A stretch of DNA of 64,000 bases from Diploscapter coronatus (lineage: Eukaryota > Nematoda > Chromadorea > Rhabditida > Rhabditidae): positions 52,653,249 through 52,717,248 of the forward strand of contig OZ038423.1 in NCBI GenBank assembly GCA_964036155.1, in the 5' to 3' direction. Every line of letters begins with the position of its first letter. The first letter of the stretch is position 1. Positions 12,053 through 22,321 of this stretch are shown here, one piece after another. Under the pieces are notes generated by a model. That model did no database searches and was not told the origin of the DNA. It was given only the letters and a program-made list of their open reading frames with translations. The position numbers and the translations under genes were made by a program.

Positions 12053-12058
12053 AATAAA
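12053..12058 (+). terminator. Poly(A) signal AATAAA of the Nup155 fragment
   Basis: AATAAA about 145 bases past the TAG stop at 11907-11909. Confidence 0.6.
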
Positions 12059-12426
12059 GACTATTTTAGTTCGTCTAGAATACGAATTGTTAAATTTCTC
12101 AATGCAAAGATCTTGAATGATCTAACTATGCGGACATTTAAAAGACATTCCATGAATAACCAGAACAATTGACAGAAGAGATCCGAACAATTGCACGAGT
12201 CTCGAATCCGAACTAAACTTATATGGTGGATACACCCATGGATCCTAATTACAAAATAGGGGGTCAAAGTGGATATTTTCGAGGGGTGTGTTAACATAAG
12301 TTGATCAATTTCCAATATGCTATCAATTATTTATCGTTTTTCTTGAATTTATTCGATTGCATTTGAAACAAAATTAAATTTTCTGGTAATGACATTGTCG
12401 CAAATAATGGAGAGTAAATAACAAGC

Positions 12427-12501
12427 TCAGGGCTGCCTGAAGTTTGAACTTGAACTGAACTGCCAGATAGTTGGAAGTCAGTTCAGTTCGTACAACCCTG
12501 A
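12427..12501. repeat. Short inverted-repeat element
   Basis: TCAGGGCTG at the left and CAACCCTGA at the right flank an inner GAACTGAACT / AGTTCAGTTC pair, giving an imperfect palindrome of about 75 bases. It resembles the other small MITE-like elements of the window. Confidence 0.5.
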
Positions 12502-12509
12502 TTAAAAGG

Positions 12510-12600
12510 AATATTTATTTCAGTTGCAATTATCCCTCATCACTTTTGGATGTCTTCGAGAGTTGTCTTTATCATTTTTATTGAAAATTTTAATAATAGT
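12510..12600 (+). repeat. Dispersed repeat C, copy 1
   Basis: About 85 bases centred on ATCACTTTTGGATGTCTTCG match 21001-21085 closely, including the preceding ATTTATTTCAGTT(G/A)CAATTATC. The copy here lies just beyond the 3' end of the F-box/Kelch gene. Class unknown. Confidence 0.6.
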
Positions 12601-12665
12601 TAAGTAAAGATAATGCTCATAAAATATAATATGCCAGATAAAAGGGTACATGATATTAAACTGGA

Positions 12666-13861
12666 TTATTCAAACTTTAATTCTCCGACTTCATGCCATT
12701 CATTCGTTTGTGGATCGTATTCCTCGATTGAATTATAAAACTTTTTATGAAAAAATCTGTAAAATCCAAGTTAACATATTTCGTAAAAAGATATGCAAAA
12801 TCTCAGCTCACCCTCCGATTGAATACAATTTCTCGTTAGCGACAACAAGCGAATGACAATATCTTTCATGATTCATGTCAGCGATTCGAGAAATTCGACG
12901 GTCAACTAGAGCTGAGGGATCGAAACACAGACAGGATTCTAATGCCCAATCATCACCACTAAATATATAATGATACATTATTTATCATACAAAATTAACA
13001 ACCATCCTCCAATTTCAATCCATTCCCGTTCATTGTCTGATAATCGATATGTCATATGCCTATCCCACCTATCAATAACTGAATATCCATAATTACAATA
13101 ATGAATATGCCATAATTTTACCGTATAAAACTTCATCGCACGTTATTGGTTGAAGACGACTAATTCGAAGAGGAAAAACAGGTCCTGTTTGCCATTTCCC
13201 ATCTATTAAAACCTGAATAAATCATTTCATGGGCTTTCATTCGATCTTCTTACATCAACTCGATTCGTGTATTGATGTGCCTTAGGATCCGCTCCACCCA
13301 AATAATACAATTTGCCTTTGATATAAGCCACGGATGCATATTCACGCCATTCAGGAGGATCTGGTCCTGCAAAGAATGCAATAAAATTAAACTAATCTAC
13401 TGGTTTTTGTAATGTTACCTCTAGTAATTTGTCGAGTATTCAGATCGAAAATTTCGAACGATTTACTATTCCAATCAATCGCGAAAATCTAAAATTATAA
13501 AATTGGTAATGCCAAATAAAATAACCTACTTTATCTTTTGCTGCTGCTACTTCCTCTGGTAGTAAACAATTAGTAAATTTCGCAATCTGCTCAACAGAAT
13601 TAGTATGTGAATCAAACAGACAAACTCTTCCTTCCCAACTTTCGCCGTTTTCATAATCCACTAAATACTAAAATTAATTTTCGCTCATACAAGAAATATT
13701 TTCCTACGGTAGAATAAAGTTTTCCTCTCGAGCACTGTCGGCAGATATTTCTTGATTATTTGCATCATCCGTTTATTAGTCCAGGCCAATTGTCCCAAAT
13801 CTTTCAATTCGGGATATTCGCAGATCAACAATATAATTTCGACTGGTAACTTGGCTAGCAT
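12666..13861 (-). CDS. F-box protein with Kelch-type repeats
   Basis: Eight exons join to about 300 residues; start ATG at 13861 (13 bases after a TTGTTTAG acceptor), stop at 12666. The first exon is an F-box: MLAKLPVEIILLICEYPEL then LGQLAWTNKRMMQIIKKYLP, which recruits Skp1 in SCF ubiquitin ligases. The rest has Kelch-like blades: GKLYYLGGADPKAHQYTNRV, a WQTGPVFPLRISR stretch, RYCHSLVVANEKLYSIGG and YNSIEEYDPQTNEWHEVGEL, each with the GG and Y/W spacing of Kelch repeats. Kelch propellers bind the substrate, so this is likely an SCF substrate receptor; the substrate is unknown. Its F-box resembles that of the tandem F-box genes at 35993 and 41052 (shared KRMMQI(I/V)K), suggesting common ancestry of the F-box even though the rest differs. 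Confidence 0.85.
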
Positions 13862-15100
13862 CTTTGTTGAGAGACCTAAACAATCACCAAAGTATTATTA
13901 TTTCGAAATAGAAACAGTAGAAGAGTATTGATTGAATGAGAAAGTTTCCAATTAATGATTTAGAAGTGAAAGTAACCCTATTTAGGTGACATATCAAGTT
14001 GAGATTTGGAATATACAAATTGAAGCTAAAAATAAGTGAGGAAGAAAAAGACAAATGACTATGGAAGACGAGAATTGAGAACTGAATGAGAGGATAGAAA
14101 ATTCGGCAAATGAATCTTTGGGTTACTTGTTCGCTATTTTCTGTACCTTTTCATGCACTATTTCCTCTTCATTGATTATACAGGTGATTTTTGGAGGTGT
14201 TAGTGACCACTCTCAAAGCCTTTGGGTTAAAATTGCCTTCACATTTATGATCGTAACCTAGCAAGTGTGAATGAAGTAGAATTGAACAGGGTCTAGATTG
14301 AGGAAAATGAAAGTTCTGAACTTCATTAAAGCTATCAATAAGATCTGATCTGAAAGATGATGAAGTAAAGCTCGCAGAAATGTTTGCTTCTGAATATCAT
14401 GCATTTTATGGCAAGCACATTAGCTCTTGTCCTTTTGGTATCAATCGTAGGTATTAGTTAGAGATTGAGTTCAGTGTGTAAAGTTTTATTAATTCAACAA
14501 GCTTTATTAGAACAGAATAGAAAGCCAGAACCGAGGAACATATAAAATCAAAGGACGGTTTATGGTAACCGAATCTTAGCAGAATCCCCTCATCCTTGAT
14601 CCCCTCCTTTTATATGGTTGAGTTAGAGAGAGAGGGGAGAGAAGCAGAACCGAGGTGAGGTCAATGCATCAGATATTTTCTGGCAGAAATGAAAAACAAA
14701 AAAGGATAAATGGAGCAAATATTAGAACAATAACTAAAAAAAACTGTGTCGCACAAATTTGACGTTTAGAATTTCATAAATTTATGTCACAATGATCAGA
14801 TTTGAAAGATCATTAAACAGGCACGACAGAAGTAGATGAAATGATGATGTCGGGGTAACTTTGTTGGGTGCTTAAGGGGACGTACAGATTTAGGGAAAAC
14901 TTAAGTCAAGACTGATATATGATCAACCCGACATAACACTTCCTTCAATGTTGTATCTCTAACCAGAAATTTAAAAATTTGGAGAACAATCCCACAATAT
15001 GCATACCAATCGGTAGAGCTTGAAAATTAAGCAACTTTTATGAAGACATTACGATTTCCTATTATGGTATGTGTGACATAGAGGTTTGAATGGGTCAGAC
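13862..15100. other. Intergenic, no gene seen
   Basis: About 1.2 kb upstream of the F-box/Kelch gene. It contains purine-rich stretches, including a GAGAGAGAGGGGAGAGAAG run near 14626, that could form part of the upstream region of that gene. No exon chain, RNA gene or strong inverted repeat is visible. Confidence 0.5.
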
Positions 15101-15104
15101 CCAC

Positions 15105-16085
15105 GAAAATGACACAAAAATATTCAAAATTCATAATTTTGCAAAAATCAATAAATCTTTTCGAGATATAGCAGTTGAAGGGAAATACTTCATTTTGCTT
15201 TCTAGAGTACCGTGCTACCACTTTATCATGTTACCATATAGGCCCATGGTATACCACCCAAATGTAGGGACCGCCAAGCCCCGCCCCTTTCACTTGATTC
15301 AATATTGTCCATAGTTGGTGATCCTTTCGATTATCGCAAATATCTCGTTTTTAATAATTTATGGATACCTACTATACAATTCGCTACCGCTCTTTCAGGT
15401 GGTGATATCAATTTATTGATCGGGTGCGAAAGAAGTCCGCAAATGCGCGTCAAATGCACACCAAATTACGAAAATGCTAATATTTCGAGTTATAAAAAGG
15501 CACATTTAATTTTTTTTGATGAATCGGTACACCTAGTTGATATGTACAACATATTTAAAAATTAGAAAAATCCTGCGTAGAGCAAATTTTTTCGAGGCAA
15601 TAATAGATGCTCGTCTTTGCGGTACTGTATCTTGACAAGGAATCGTTAAAATCATCTGAAAACTTGACTAAAATAAAATTTGATACTCCCTAATTATGAT
15701 ATTCAAAAGAAAAAAACGAAATTTGATCAAAAAATATTTTTTTAATTAATTTCAAAATGACCATTTTTTGTCTTTACTAATTTGGATTGCCCTAGTCATA
15801 TTTTTAAAGGCACATGTGTTTTTACTTAATATTTTGATTAGTTGGTCAATTGTCTATCTTCAGTGAAAAAATCAGAAAAATCCTAGTACCCGCGACTGAG
15901 ATCCTGATAATCCGCGAAAATATAAAAGAAGCCAATGCTGAAATGGAGGAGAGTGCAGAGAAAAAGAGCGCTAAAGGCAGGGAAAGAAAGGGGGGAGAGA
16001 GGGGCAGTGCCTTTTGCAGACAGACCACGCCTCTTTCCCTTGTCCACGAAAAGGAGCGATTTTCCGATTTTTTGCGTTAAATTTA
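15105..16085 (+). repeat. Dispersed repeat A, copy 1 (about 1 kb)
   Basis: The same sequence occurs in reverse complement at about 39885-40878. Shared landmarks in order: GAAAATGACACAAAAATATT, CTATATCTCG-type sequence, TTACCATATAGGCCCATGGT, the GCCAAGCCCCGCCCC block, TGGTGATCCTTTCGATTATC, GCGCGTCAAATGCACACC, GGCAGGGAAAGAAAGGGG, and CGAAAAGGAGCGATTTT at the end. A short frame (MSIVGDPFDYRKYL...) is open in both copies but stops are close and no protein family is recognisable. No long terminal repeats or TIRs are evident. Probably a non-autonomous transposon of unknown class. Confidence 0.8.
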
Positions 16086-16280
16086 TCATAGAATAATTCG
16101 AAAAATGCATGATAAGCAAGCTAGATGAAAGAAATGAGATTTTCAATTTACTCTTGCTAAAGTTGGAAAATATCGTCTTAATCTCACAGCAGGTACCTTC
16201 CATCATTTGCTGCGAATGGAGGTGAGGGGCAAAGTATTCCTTAGGATGACAGATCGAAGGTCGACTCGATCAGAGGGCTC

Positions 16281-19200
16281 TCAGGAAGGAGTACGTCGCA
16301 TCTTTCGCAGCAGTTCTTCTTGCTTTTTGATGAGTTGCACCTAAAGATTCCGGTAATTTATAAATCGCATGTCATGACACAAGATATATTGCTTTGATCA
16401 AGATTAAACGAAATGACAGATCGTGTGTTGAAAAAGGGAAAAATGAGAGAAGTAGAGAAAATTGCGTACCACTCTTTTCATTGTTCCCCACTGACTCTTT
16501 CTCTACACTCTAAGATACGTTATATCTTTCATATTATTTTGTCGTATCTTGTGTTGATTCGTGTGGTTTACAATTTATTATTTGTGTATGAATTCCTTGA
16601 AATCTCACAAGTTGATTATTTGCGTCGAATTGCAGCTTATCGGACAACTCATCGAGCAAGGAGCGCATCTTGGCTTTATACTGCTCTATATTTTCAATTT
16701 GCACGTTTGATTTCTTCTAAAATTGCAAAATTAAAGAAGCCCAGAAGAAGGGTTGAAGGCGATTTGTACCAAAATTGTAGGGACTTCTCTCGTAAATTTT
16801 GATACAAATCGCCTTCAACCCCCAGAAGAATAGTTCGAACAAACAAGACTTACTGAAACTTCATCAGTCAAATCGCGAATGTGGGCCTCGAAAGTGTTGA
16901 TGACAGCCGTGACCTGATCTTCTGACGCACCTTGTAGTTGGATCGAACCGATTTCGGCACTGAAGCTGGTGAACGCAGTCATGAGCTCGCGTAGAGCAGG
17001 AGTGAGGATCTCTGTCATTTTCTGAAAGTCGGAATATTTCAATCGATTTCAAATATCAGGGCCTCCTGTATTTACAGACAAATGACAAACACAGACGGCT
17101 GTAATTATAGACGGTTTTTTCTTTTTTTTCCTCTTCTCCCCACCCAGATCTACCCCTAATATCCGTCTGTGTATATCATTCGCCTTTAAATACAGGAAGC
17201 TAAAGCTCAGAAAAAGAATTTCGTTACCTTATGAGCACCTTCTGCATTGTTTAGTTCGGTCTTCGCAGAATTGCTTCCGAATAGATTGAAAGAGGCAAGT
17301 ACTAAATGAAAATGTTCAGAAAAACGATAGAAAAAAACCCACTTCCGACATTCTCAACTGCCTTCTTCATCTCTACCACTGTGTTGTACTAAAAGAATGA
17401 TTAATTTTGCGAAAAAAATGCATTTCTCATACGGATTCTTGAAACTCGTTGATGAGTTTGAAGCAGTGGTCCGCGTTATTGCGCAACACAAGGAGGGCCT
17501 GTTGCACATTGTGCTCTCCTTGCACTTCAGTGAATCCTGCGTGAATTTTTATCAAATCTGTCTGTCTTTCTCGTGTATTCTCGATTTGTTGATGGTTAAG
17601 TGCCTGAAATTCATCGAACTAGTGAGAAATTAATGAGTGTGAGTAGTTCTGTCCCAAAGGGCGCGTTCATACTTAGTTGCATGCAACTTGCAATTCGCGT
17701 GCAACTCGGCGAAATAGTATGAGAAACGCGGAGAGCGGTCAAATTGCAGCAAGTTGCATGCAATTTTGTCCATTCATTCTCTCTTCATTTTCCGCGCTAT
17801 TTTGAGCGAGTTGCAAGTTGCATGCAACTGCAACTAAGTATGAACGGGCCCAAAGATTTTAAGACTGAATGTCAGTAAGGACCAAAGTCCTACCAAGGGG
17901 GTGTTTCCAGGGGTCCGTCGATTTGGCTGATTTTCGTGTACCGGGTGTTTCAAGTTTATCTCCCTATTTTATTTTTTGAATAACTTTTTTATTTTTGATC
18001 CAAATTGAATACGATTTTTTTTGCATAGTGCTCTCCCTACGTTATAGTTTTGTTTGGTATAACTCTCGAGAAGAAACCAATTACCCATACCCACAAAACC
18101 ACCTGTCTTTTGAAGGCTAAGTTTTGCCAATAAATCGAGCTCTGGGCATAAGACTGGACCATTTAACTGCGTTTTACCACTCAGCTTACCATAATTTGGT
18201 AAAATTTCAGACAAAGATGCTTGGTATCTTATCAAACCTTATAGAAAATAAATTCTTGCATGTTTGACAATCATGAACAAACCGCATCAAAAATGGCTCA
18301 GTTCTACGCCCACAGGGCTCGATTTATTGGCAAAACTTAGCCTTCAAAAGACAGGTGGTTTTGTGGGTATGGGTAATTAGTTTTTTCTCAAGAGTTATAC
18401 CAAACAAAACTATAACGTAGGGAGAGTACTATGCAAAAAAAATCGTATTCAATTTGGATCAAAAATAAAAAAGTTATTCAAAAAATAAAATAGGGAGATA
18501 AACTTGAAACACCCGGTACATGAAAATCAGCCAAATCGACGGACCCCTGGAAACACCCCCTTGGTAGGACTTTGGTCCTTACTGACATTCACTTATTTTC
18601 TTCAGATTCATCCTATTATTGTATTCGTCATTGTTCAATTAAATTTTATTTGGCTGCATACCTTTTCAATGTCTCTCTCCAAGCCCCCCTGACGTGCTTT
18701 CGATTTTTTGTCCTGGGTGGCTTGCAGTATTCTGAAATTATCTATTTGTAACCTCAGTTGGATCCGCTGTGAGTGGCTATTTTATGCTAAACTCATGCCT
18801 CACAGTCAGAATTTGAATCTGACCCTCCACTCACTTCACTTCCTCGGGGTGTGCTGCTCTATCACTAAACTATGTGAGCATGGTTGCCTAGCTGGGAGTT
18901 AGTCTATCTAATTGAATACCTGCTAACGCCAATCATGCAGCCGAATACAATATATACGAAAGTCGGAATCCATATGATTAGCGAGTAATATTTCGGGCAA
19001 AGAACGGCTTTTGATACGGAAGATTTATGAGCGTCCGGATTAATGTAGCACCCTGTAGAATAATTTAATATCCATAAAAATTTGGATTGCTTACCAGTTA
19101 CGAAAACTGAAACAATCAGCGAAAGGATTAGCGAAACGACCAGCAAAAACGCCAGCAGAAAATAACAAATGGATTTAGTCGTTTTTATCTAAAATTTTCT

Positions 19201-20377
19201 CATTTCCAATTTATCCGGCGAATTGCAGTATTTCTTTACTTGAAGTTTCACTCTATTAGAAACATTCTATAATAGGAGTCAGGGCTATCAGGGCTGGAAC
19301 CCAAGTTCAACTTACAAACCTTGTAAGTGACTACAAGGCTTGTAAGTTATTTTGTAAATTGCCCAATTTACTATGGAAAATTCACTTACAAGGATTGTAA
19401 GTTGAACTTGGGTCCCAGCTCAGAAGTTAAAAAAGACGAACTTTAACTTTTAACGTTTGAAGTTCAATTCAGTTTCAATAGCCCTGATAGAAGCTACTCT
19501 AAATGGATCATCAAGAATAGAAGCCTCGAGGGTATATATTAGAAAATAAGATTTTTCTTACATTTAGAAGTAGAAATTGGCAATCCCTTTTTTGGTCCTT
19601 GCGTGGAAACGGATAAGTGACGGCCTTATAGAAAGAATATACGACGATCGCGCCGACTAACACGGCGGCGGCAATAACTATGACGAAGATGATGACGACG
19701 AGAAACATCTGAAAAAACTCTTTAAGTAATAACAATATCGAAAATTTCATATAAAAGCAAATCCTGCCTGGATATTTTCCCGGAAATTTGACAGTTCATC
19801 AGATAACATCGTGGTAGCGATAATTATTTGGAAGAATAGCGGGATCAATAATAATAGGACATTAACCTAAATTTGGTTATAAAGAAAATTACATTCATCT
19901 CCGGTGAAAATCGACTAAAATTGGAATTTTAACAAGAAAGATGCAAATATTACGATTAGTCGTAGAATTTGCTCACTACCAAAACTTCTCTCCACTCATT
20001 TGTTCCATTTTGGGAAGCAACCATTCATTTCTATCAAGAAAATTGCGAGAAAGATCTTGAATAATTGTGCACGAGGTTAACAATGTGTCAATAATGAGCT
20101 GAAACATACGACAATTCGTGCATATTCATCGTTCATTCATTGAATTCTACTTTTTACTTTACTGAAAATTTTGATTTTGATCTATTTTCGCTGGAAATGG
20201 ATGATATCTAATTTTATCAATTTTAAAAAATCATAAAATTGCACCCACAAAATAGATGTACCATTTCCGCTGTTCTGGCACTGGTTTGGGGGCTTCCATA
20301 GATTGTGCATCTTGATACGAAAGTTCCGATGTTTCTAATTCATCATGATTTGGAACAGCATTCTCTTGAGTCGGCAT
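16281..20377 (-). CDS. Unrecognised four-pass membrane protein with long cytosolic coiled coil
   Basis: About twelve exons chain in consistent phase to roughly 420 residues from an ATG at 20377; an earlier in-frame start may exist because the exon is open further upstream. After an acidic N-terminal stretch come four hydrophobic segments: YIYFVNVLLLLIPLFFQIII, a Met-Phe-Leu-Val-rich one starting MFLVVIIFVIVIAAAV, CYFLLAFLLVVSLILSLIVS and SLIIWIPTFVYIVFGCMIG. The loop between the last two has two Cys (GCYINPDA...AVLCPKYY). From exon 18662-18731 on, the protein is Lys/Gln/Glu-rich and heptad-like (QATQDKKSKARQGGLERDIE, then HQQIENTRERQTDLIK, MTEILTPALRELMTAFTSF and a basic end KKQEELLRKMRRTPS). 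I know no family with this layout. The coiled coil could oligomerise or tether; that is inference. Introns hold several transposon remnants (17061-20551). One intron (19768 side) uses a GC donor. Confidence 0.7.
16741..16830. mobile_element. 72-bp palindromic MITE with 9-bp target-site duplication
   Basis: GGGTTGAAGGCGATTTGTAC at 16750 and its near-perfect reverse complement ending at 16821 make almost the whole 72-base element one hairpin. It is flanked by identical 9-base direct repeats CCAGAAGAA (16741-16749 and 16822-16830). A 9-bp duplication points to a Mutator-like or similar transposase. It sits in an intron of the tetraspan/coiled-coil gene. Confidence 0.85.
17061..17200. mobile_element. 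MITE-like element with about 37-bp imperfect terminal inverted repeats
   Basis: CTCCTGTATTTACAGACAAA at the left and the reverse complement of TTTAAATACAGGAAGC at the right; both arms run inward to CACAGACGG / CCGTCTGTG. The centre is pyrimidine-rich. Intronic in the tetraspan/coiled-coil gene. Confidence 0.7.
17653..17855. mobile_element. MITE with TIRs GGCGCGTTCATACTTAG and CCCAAAG flanks
   Basis: Arms of about 40 bases: CGTTCATACTTAGTTGCATG at the left and its reverse complement at the right, followed inward by CAACTTGCAA. The element (17660-17848) is flanked by CCCAAAG on both sides (17653-17659, 17849-17855), consistent with a 7-8-bp target duplication as made by hAT-type transposases. 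It lies in the long intron of the tetraspan/coiled-coil gene. Confidence 0.75.
17866..18591. mobile_element. 726-bp foldback element with about 280-bp inverted arms
   Basis: TGAATGTCAGTAAGGACCAA at 17866 and its exact reverse complement ending at 18591 start two arms that match over about 280 bases each (left to about 18145, right from about 18310), around a 165-base spacer. Differences between arms are few, so the element is young or the arms are kept alike. An open frame in the left arm (17969-18235) has no recognisable transposase motif. Inserted 10 bases from the previous MITE, in the same intron. Confidence 0.85.
18796..18880 (-). ncRNA. tRNA-like sequence (tRNA relic or SINE head) inside an intron
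   Basis: On the minus strand GCTCACA TAGTTTAGTGATAGAGC resembles a tRNA acceptor strand plus D-arm with an A-box, and TCAGATTCAAATTCTGA is a perfect T-stem with a TTCAAAT loop (B-box), followed by TGTGAGGC that nearly pairs with the acceptor. The middle is about 10-13 bases too long and the anticodon stem has mismatches. It fills most of a 188-base intron of the tetraspan/coiled-coil gene, on the same strand. Not a normal tRNA; a tRNA pseudogene, a SINE head or a variable-arm tRNA are options. Confidence 0.45.
19285..19490. mobile_element. Nested inverted-repeat elements in an intron
   Basis: An outer pair CTATCAGGGCT / AGCCCTGATAG encloses an inner pair AAGTTCAACTTACAA / TTGTAAGTTGAACTT with internal ACAAGG...CCTTGT copies. 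The arrangement suggests one small element inserted in another or a multi-armed palindrome. Intronic in the tetraspan/coiled-coil gene. Confidence 0.6.
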
Positions 20378-20462
20378 AACTGCAATTCCATTCAGGTTAT
20401 TCAGATATCCTTTCTTGACGTTTGCTGTTGCATCAGAAAGCTCTGATGAAGATTTCGTAATA

Positions 20463-20551
20463 TTTTAGGCCTCTTGTACTTTTAGTCCCTTTTCTGAAAA
20501 ATAACAAGAAAAAGAAAAAAACGAGGGTAAAAATACAAGAGGCCGATTTTA
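20463..20551. repeat. Short inverted repeat, about 89 bp
   Basis: TTTTAGGCCTCTTGTACTTT and, inverted, AAATACAAGAGGCCGATTTTA flank an A-rich centre. It lies just upstream of the first recognised exon of the tetraspan/coiled-coil gene, where a promoter or first exon would be expected. Confidence 0.55.
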
Positions 20552-20665
20552 GGAAATAAATACTGCATTCATGAATAAATCAATTTTGTAAAAAAAAAAT
20601 CAATAATCATTAGGAATAGAGCAGGAAGGCAAGCTTTGCATTGAATAAAAATGATAAGAGCACGC

Positions 20666-20768
20666 AATCAGGCTCATTAATAGGAGAAATTGGCTCCGCC
20701 CACTTTGCTCTTTTCCGTGCGGCGCCTTTGTTCTGCATTTGGAAAGTTCTTTGTTAATGAGCCTGATT
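20666..20768. mobile_element. About 103-bp MITE with 15-bp perfect TIRs
   Basis: AATCAGGCTCATTAA at the left and TTAATGAGCCTGATT at the right are perfect inverted repeats. The interior is GC-richer than its surroundings (GGCTCCGCCCAC, GTGCGGCGCC). No clear target duplication. Confidence 0.6.
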
Positions 20769-21000
20769 ACATGAAGAAAATAGTGATATTGAATATCTTG
20801 CGAGAAAAAAAAACATCACAAAATCAATAATTTCAGAAAATGATTAGGAATTAGAAGTAAACAAAGGAAGGGAGTTTGAATTGGTTGGGCAATAATCTGC
20901 TCAATTTCGAATATCATCCAAAATGCCGTCTCGCATTCAAATGAAACATGCTCAGGAGGAAGAAAGAGTAAGAAGTTTTTATTTTAATAAATATCAAGGA

Positions 21001-21085
21001 AGTATTTATTTCAGTTACAATTATCTTCATCACTTTTGGATGTCTTCGAGCGTTGTCCGTATCATGTTCATTGAAATTAAATTAT
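21001..21085 (+). repeat. Dispersed repeat C, copy 2
   Basis: Matches 12510-12600 across about 85 bases with few changes (core ATCACTTTTGGATGTCTTCG). Lies in the gap between two divergent genes. Confidence 0.6.
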
Positions 21086-21166
21086 TACTTCACATTTTAT
21101 TGAATAAAATTTCCATATGAAATCTGAGATTATAATCAGGCTTTATTCTATGTTAATTTTTCGACC

Positions 21167-21264
21167 AAGGCTGTTGCGGAATCGAATTTAAAAATTCAGA
21201 ATAGGAATTAAAATTGAAATTTTCGCGGGATCGAAGTCGGAATCAGAATTTCCGCAACAGCCCT
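21167..21264. mobile_element. About 98-bp inverted-repeat element
   Basis: AAGGCTGTTGCGGAA and TTCCGCAACAGCCCT are terminal inverted repeats; inner GAATCGAATTT and TTCGCGGGATCGAAG stretches are related. MITE-like. Confidence 0.6.
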
Positions 21265-21269
21265 GAATG

Positions 21270-22320
21270 GAATGCATGAGAAGAGAAGAAAAAGCGATGG
21301 AGCTGTGTTGTGAGATGTTTTATGAGATTTAAAAAATCAATGTTTAATATATTTTCCTAAAGATCCATGATTTTCATATGTCATAATTATAACTTCCATT
21401 TCACTTAGACTTGCCGACATATTTATTAGTCTGTGGATTATTATATAAGCTCGATTTGTTTCTCTTCTTGTATACTATTAGAACTCTTATTATGCTTCTC
21501 TATTAGAATCATATAATAATGTAACCTTCTAACTATACTAACTTTTACCACAACCTATCCTATTCTAACCTACAAATGAATATGTTAAAATAATCTCTCT
21601 ACACTACACCAATAAATTGAATTATATTTCTTAACCAGACCTAGGGGGCACTTTCGTTAGACGAAAATAAACTATAGGGGGTAGATCGTACGAGCAAATT
21701 TAGTTATGATGCCAGGTCGTAGCGGTAAGAAATTTGGCTAAATACTAAATGCAGCATAGAATTGCGCAAACTCAAAGAAAAGAAAGTAATATTTCCGCTT
21801 TGCGTAGAGTCATAATGTGCATCAGAAACTATGCAATCGACATCTGACGTCTCAGACATATCTTTCATCGCATCCATTCATATCATTTTGCCACAAAATA
21901 GGTTTTATTGCCAGCAAAAAATGACATATTACAAATCTAATTACCCTTTTTCGTAGGAGAATTTCTTCACCCATTTCGTACTGCGTAGTTATGCGATTTG
22001 TCTTCAACGTCATATTCTAAATTTTTAGAAATCCTTTGTCATTCATCAGTGTTTCGTGTTTTCATTATAACTACACTAGTTTTATTTTTCACGTCATCAT
22101 AAATGCGATTTTTTAAACTATGCAATCTACAAATTTTAAAGGAGAGGTTGAAACAATGACAAGAATTTCTGATTTATTTCATTTGCTTTGGCTCAATTAA
22201 ATTTTCTTATTTTCGTCTAAATGACTAATTACGTATTTATTTGGAATGTTTCATTTTCGGTGTTTGAATAACCTTATTCATGCATAAAATTGATAAATAA
22301 ATAGTTTTAGGTAATAACAG
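21270..22320. other. Intergenic, upstream of the C-x6-C peptide gene
   Basis: AT-rich, no exon chain recognised. It contains a CCTAGGGGGCACTTTCG motif near 21642 that recurs in altered form at about 28236 in an intron of the first F-box gene. Probably holds the promoter of the peptide gene. Confidence 0.4.
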
Positions 22321-22321
22321 A

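Noticed and set aside
15305..15565. Coding gene MSIVGDPFDYRKYL... in repeat A
   Set aside because: Open in both repeat copies but short, with no splice continuation or known domain; most simply part of the repeat.
16413..16802. 129-residue + strand frame
   Set aside because: Covers antisense of real exons of the tetraspan/coiled-coil gene and the 72-bp MITE.
17969..18235. Transposase remnant in the foldback element
   Set aside because: The frame is confined to one inverted arm and shows no DDE or other transposase motif.
20923..20985. First exon MPSRIQMKHAQEEER followed by GTAAGA
   Set aside because: It has a good donor but no downstream exon in phase before the peptide gene, which has its own acceptor and signal peptide.
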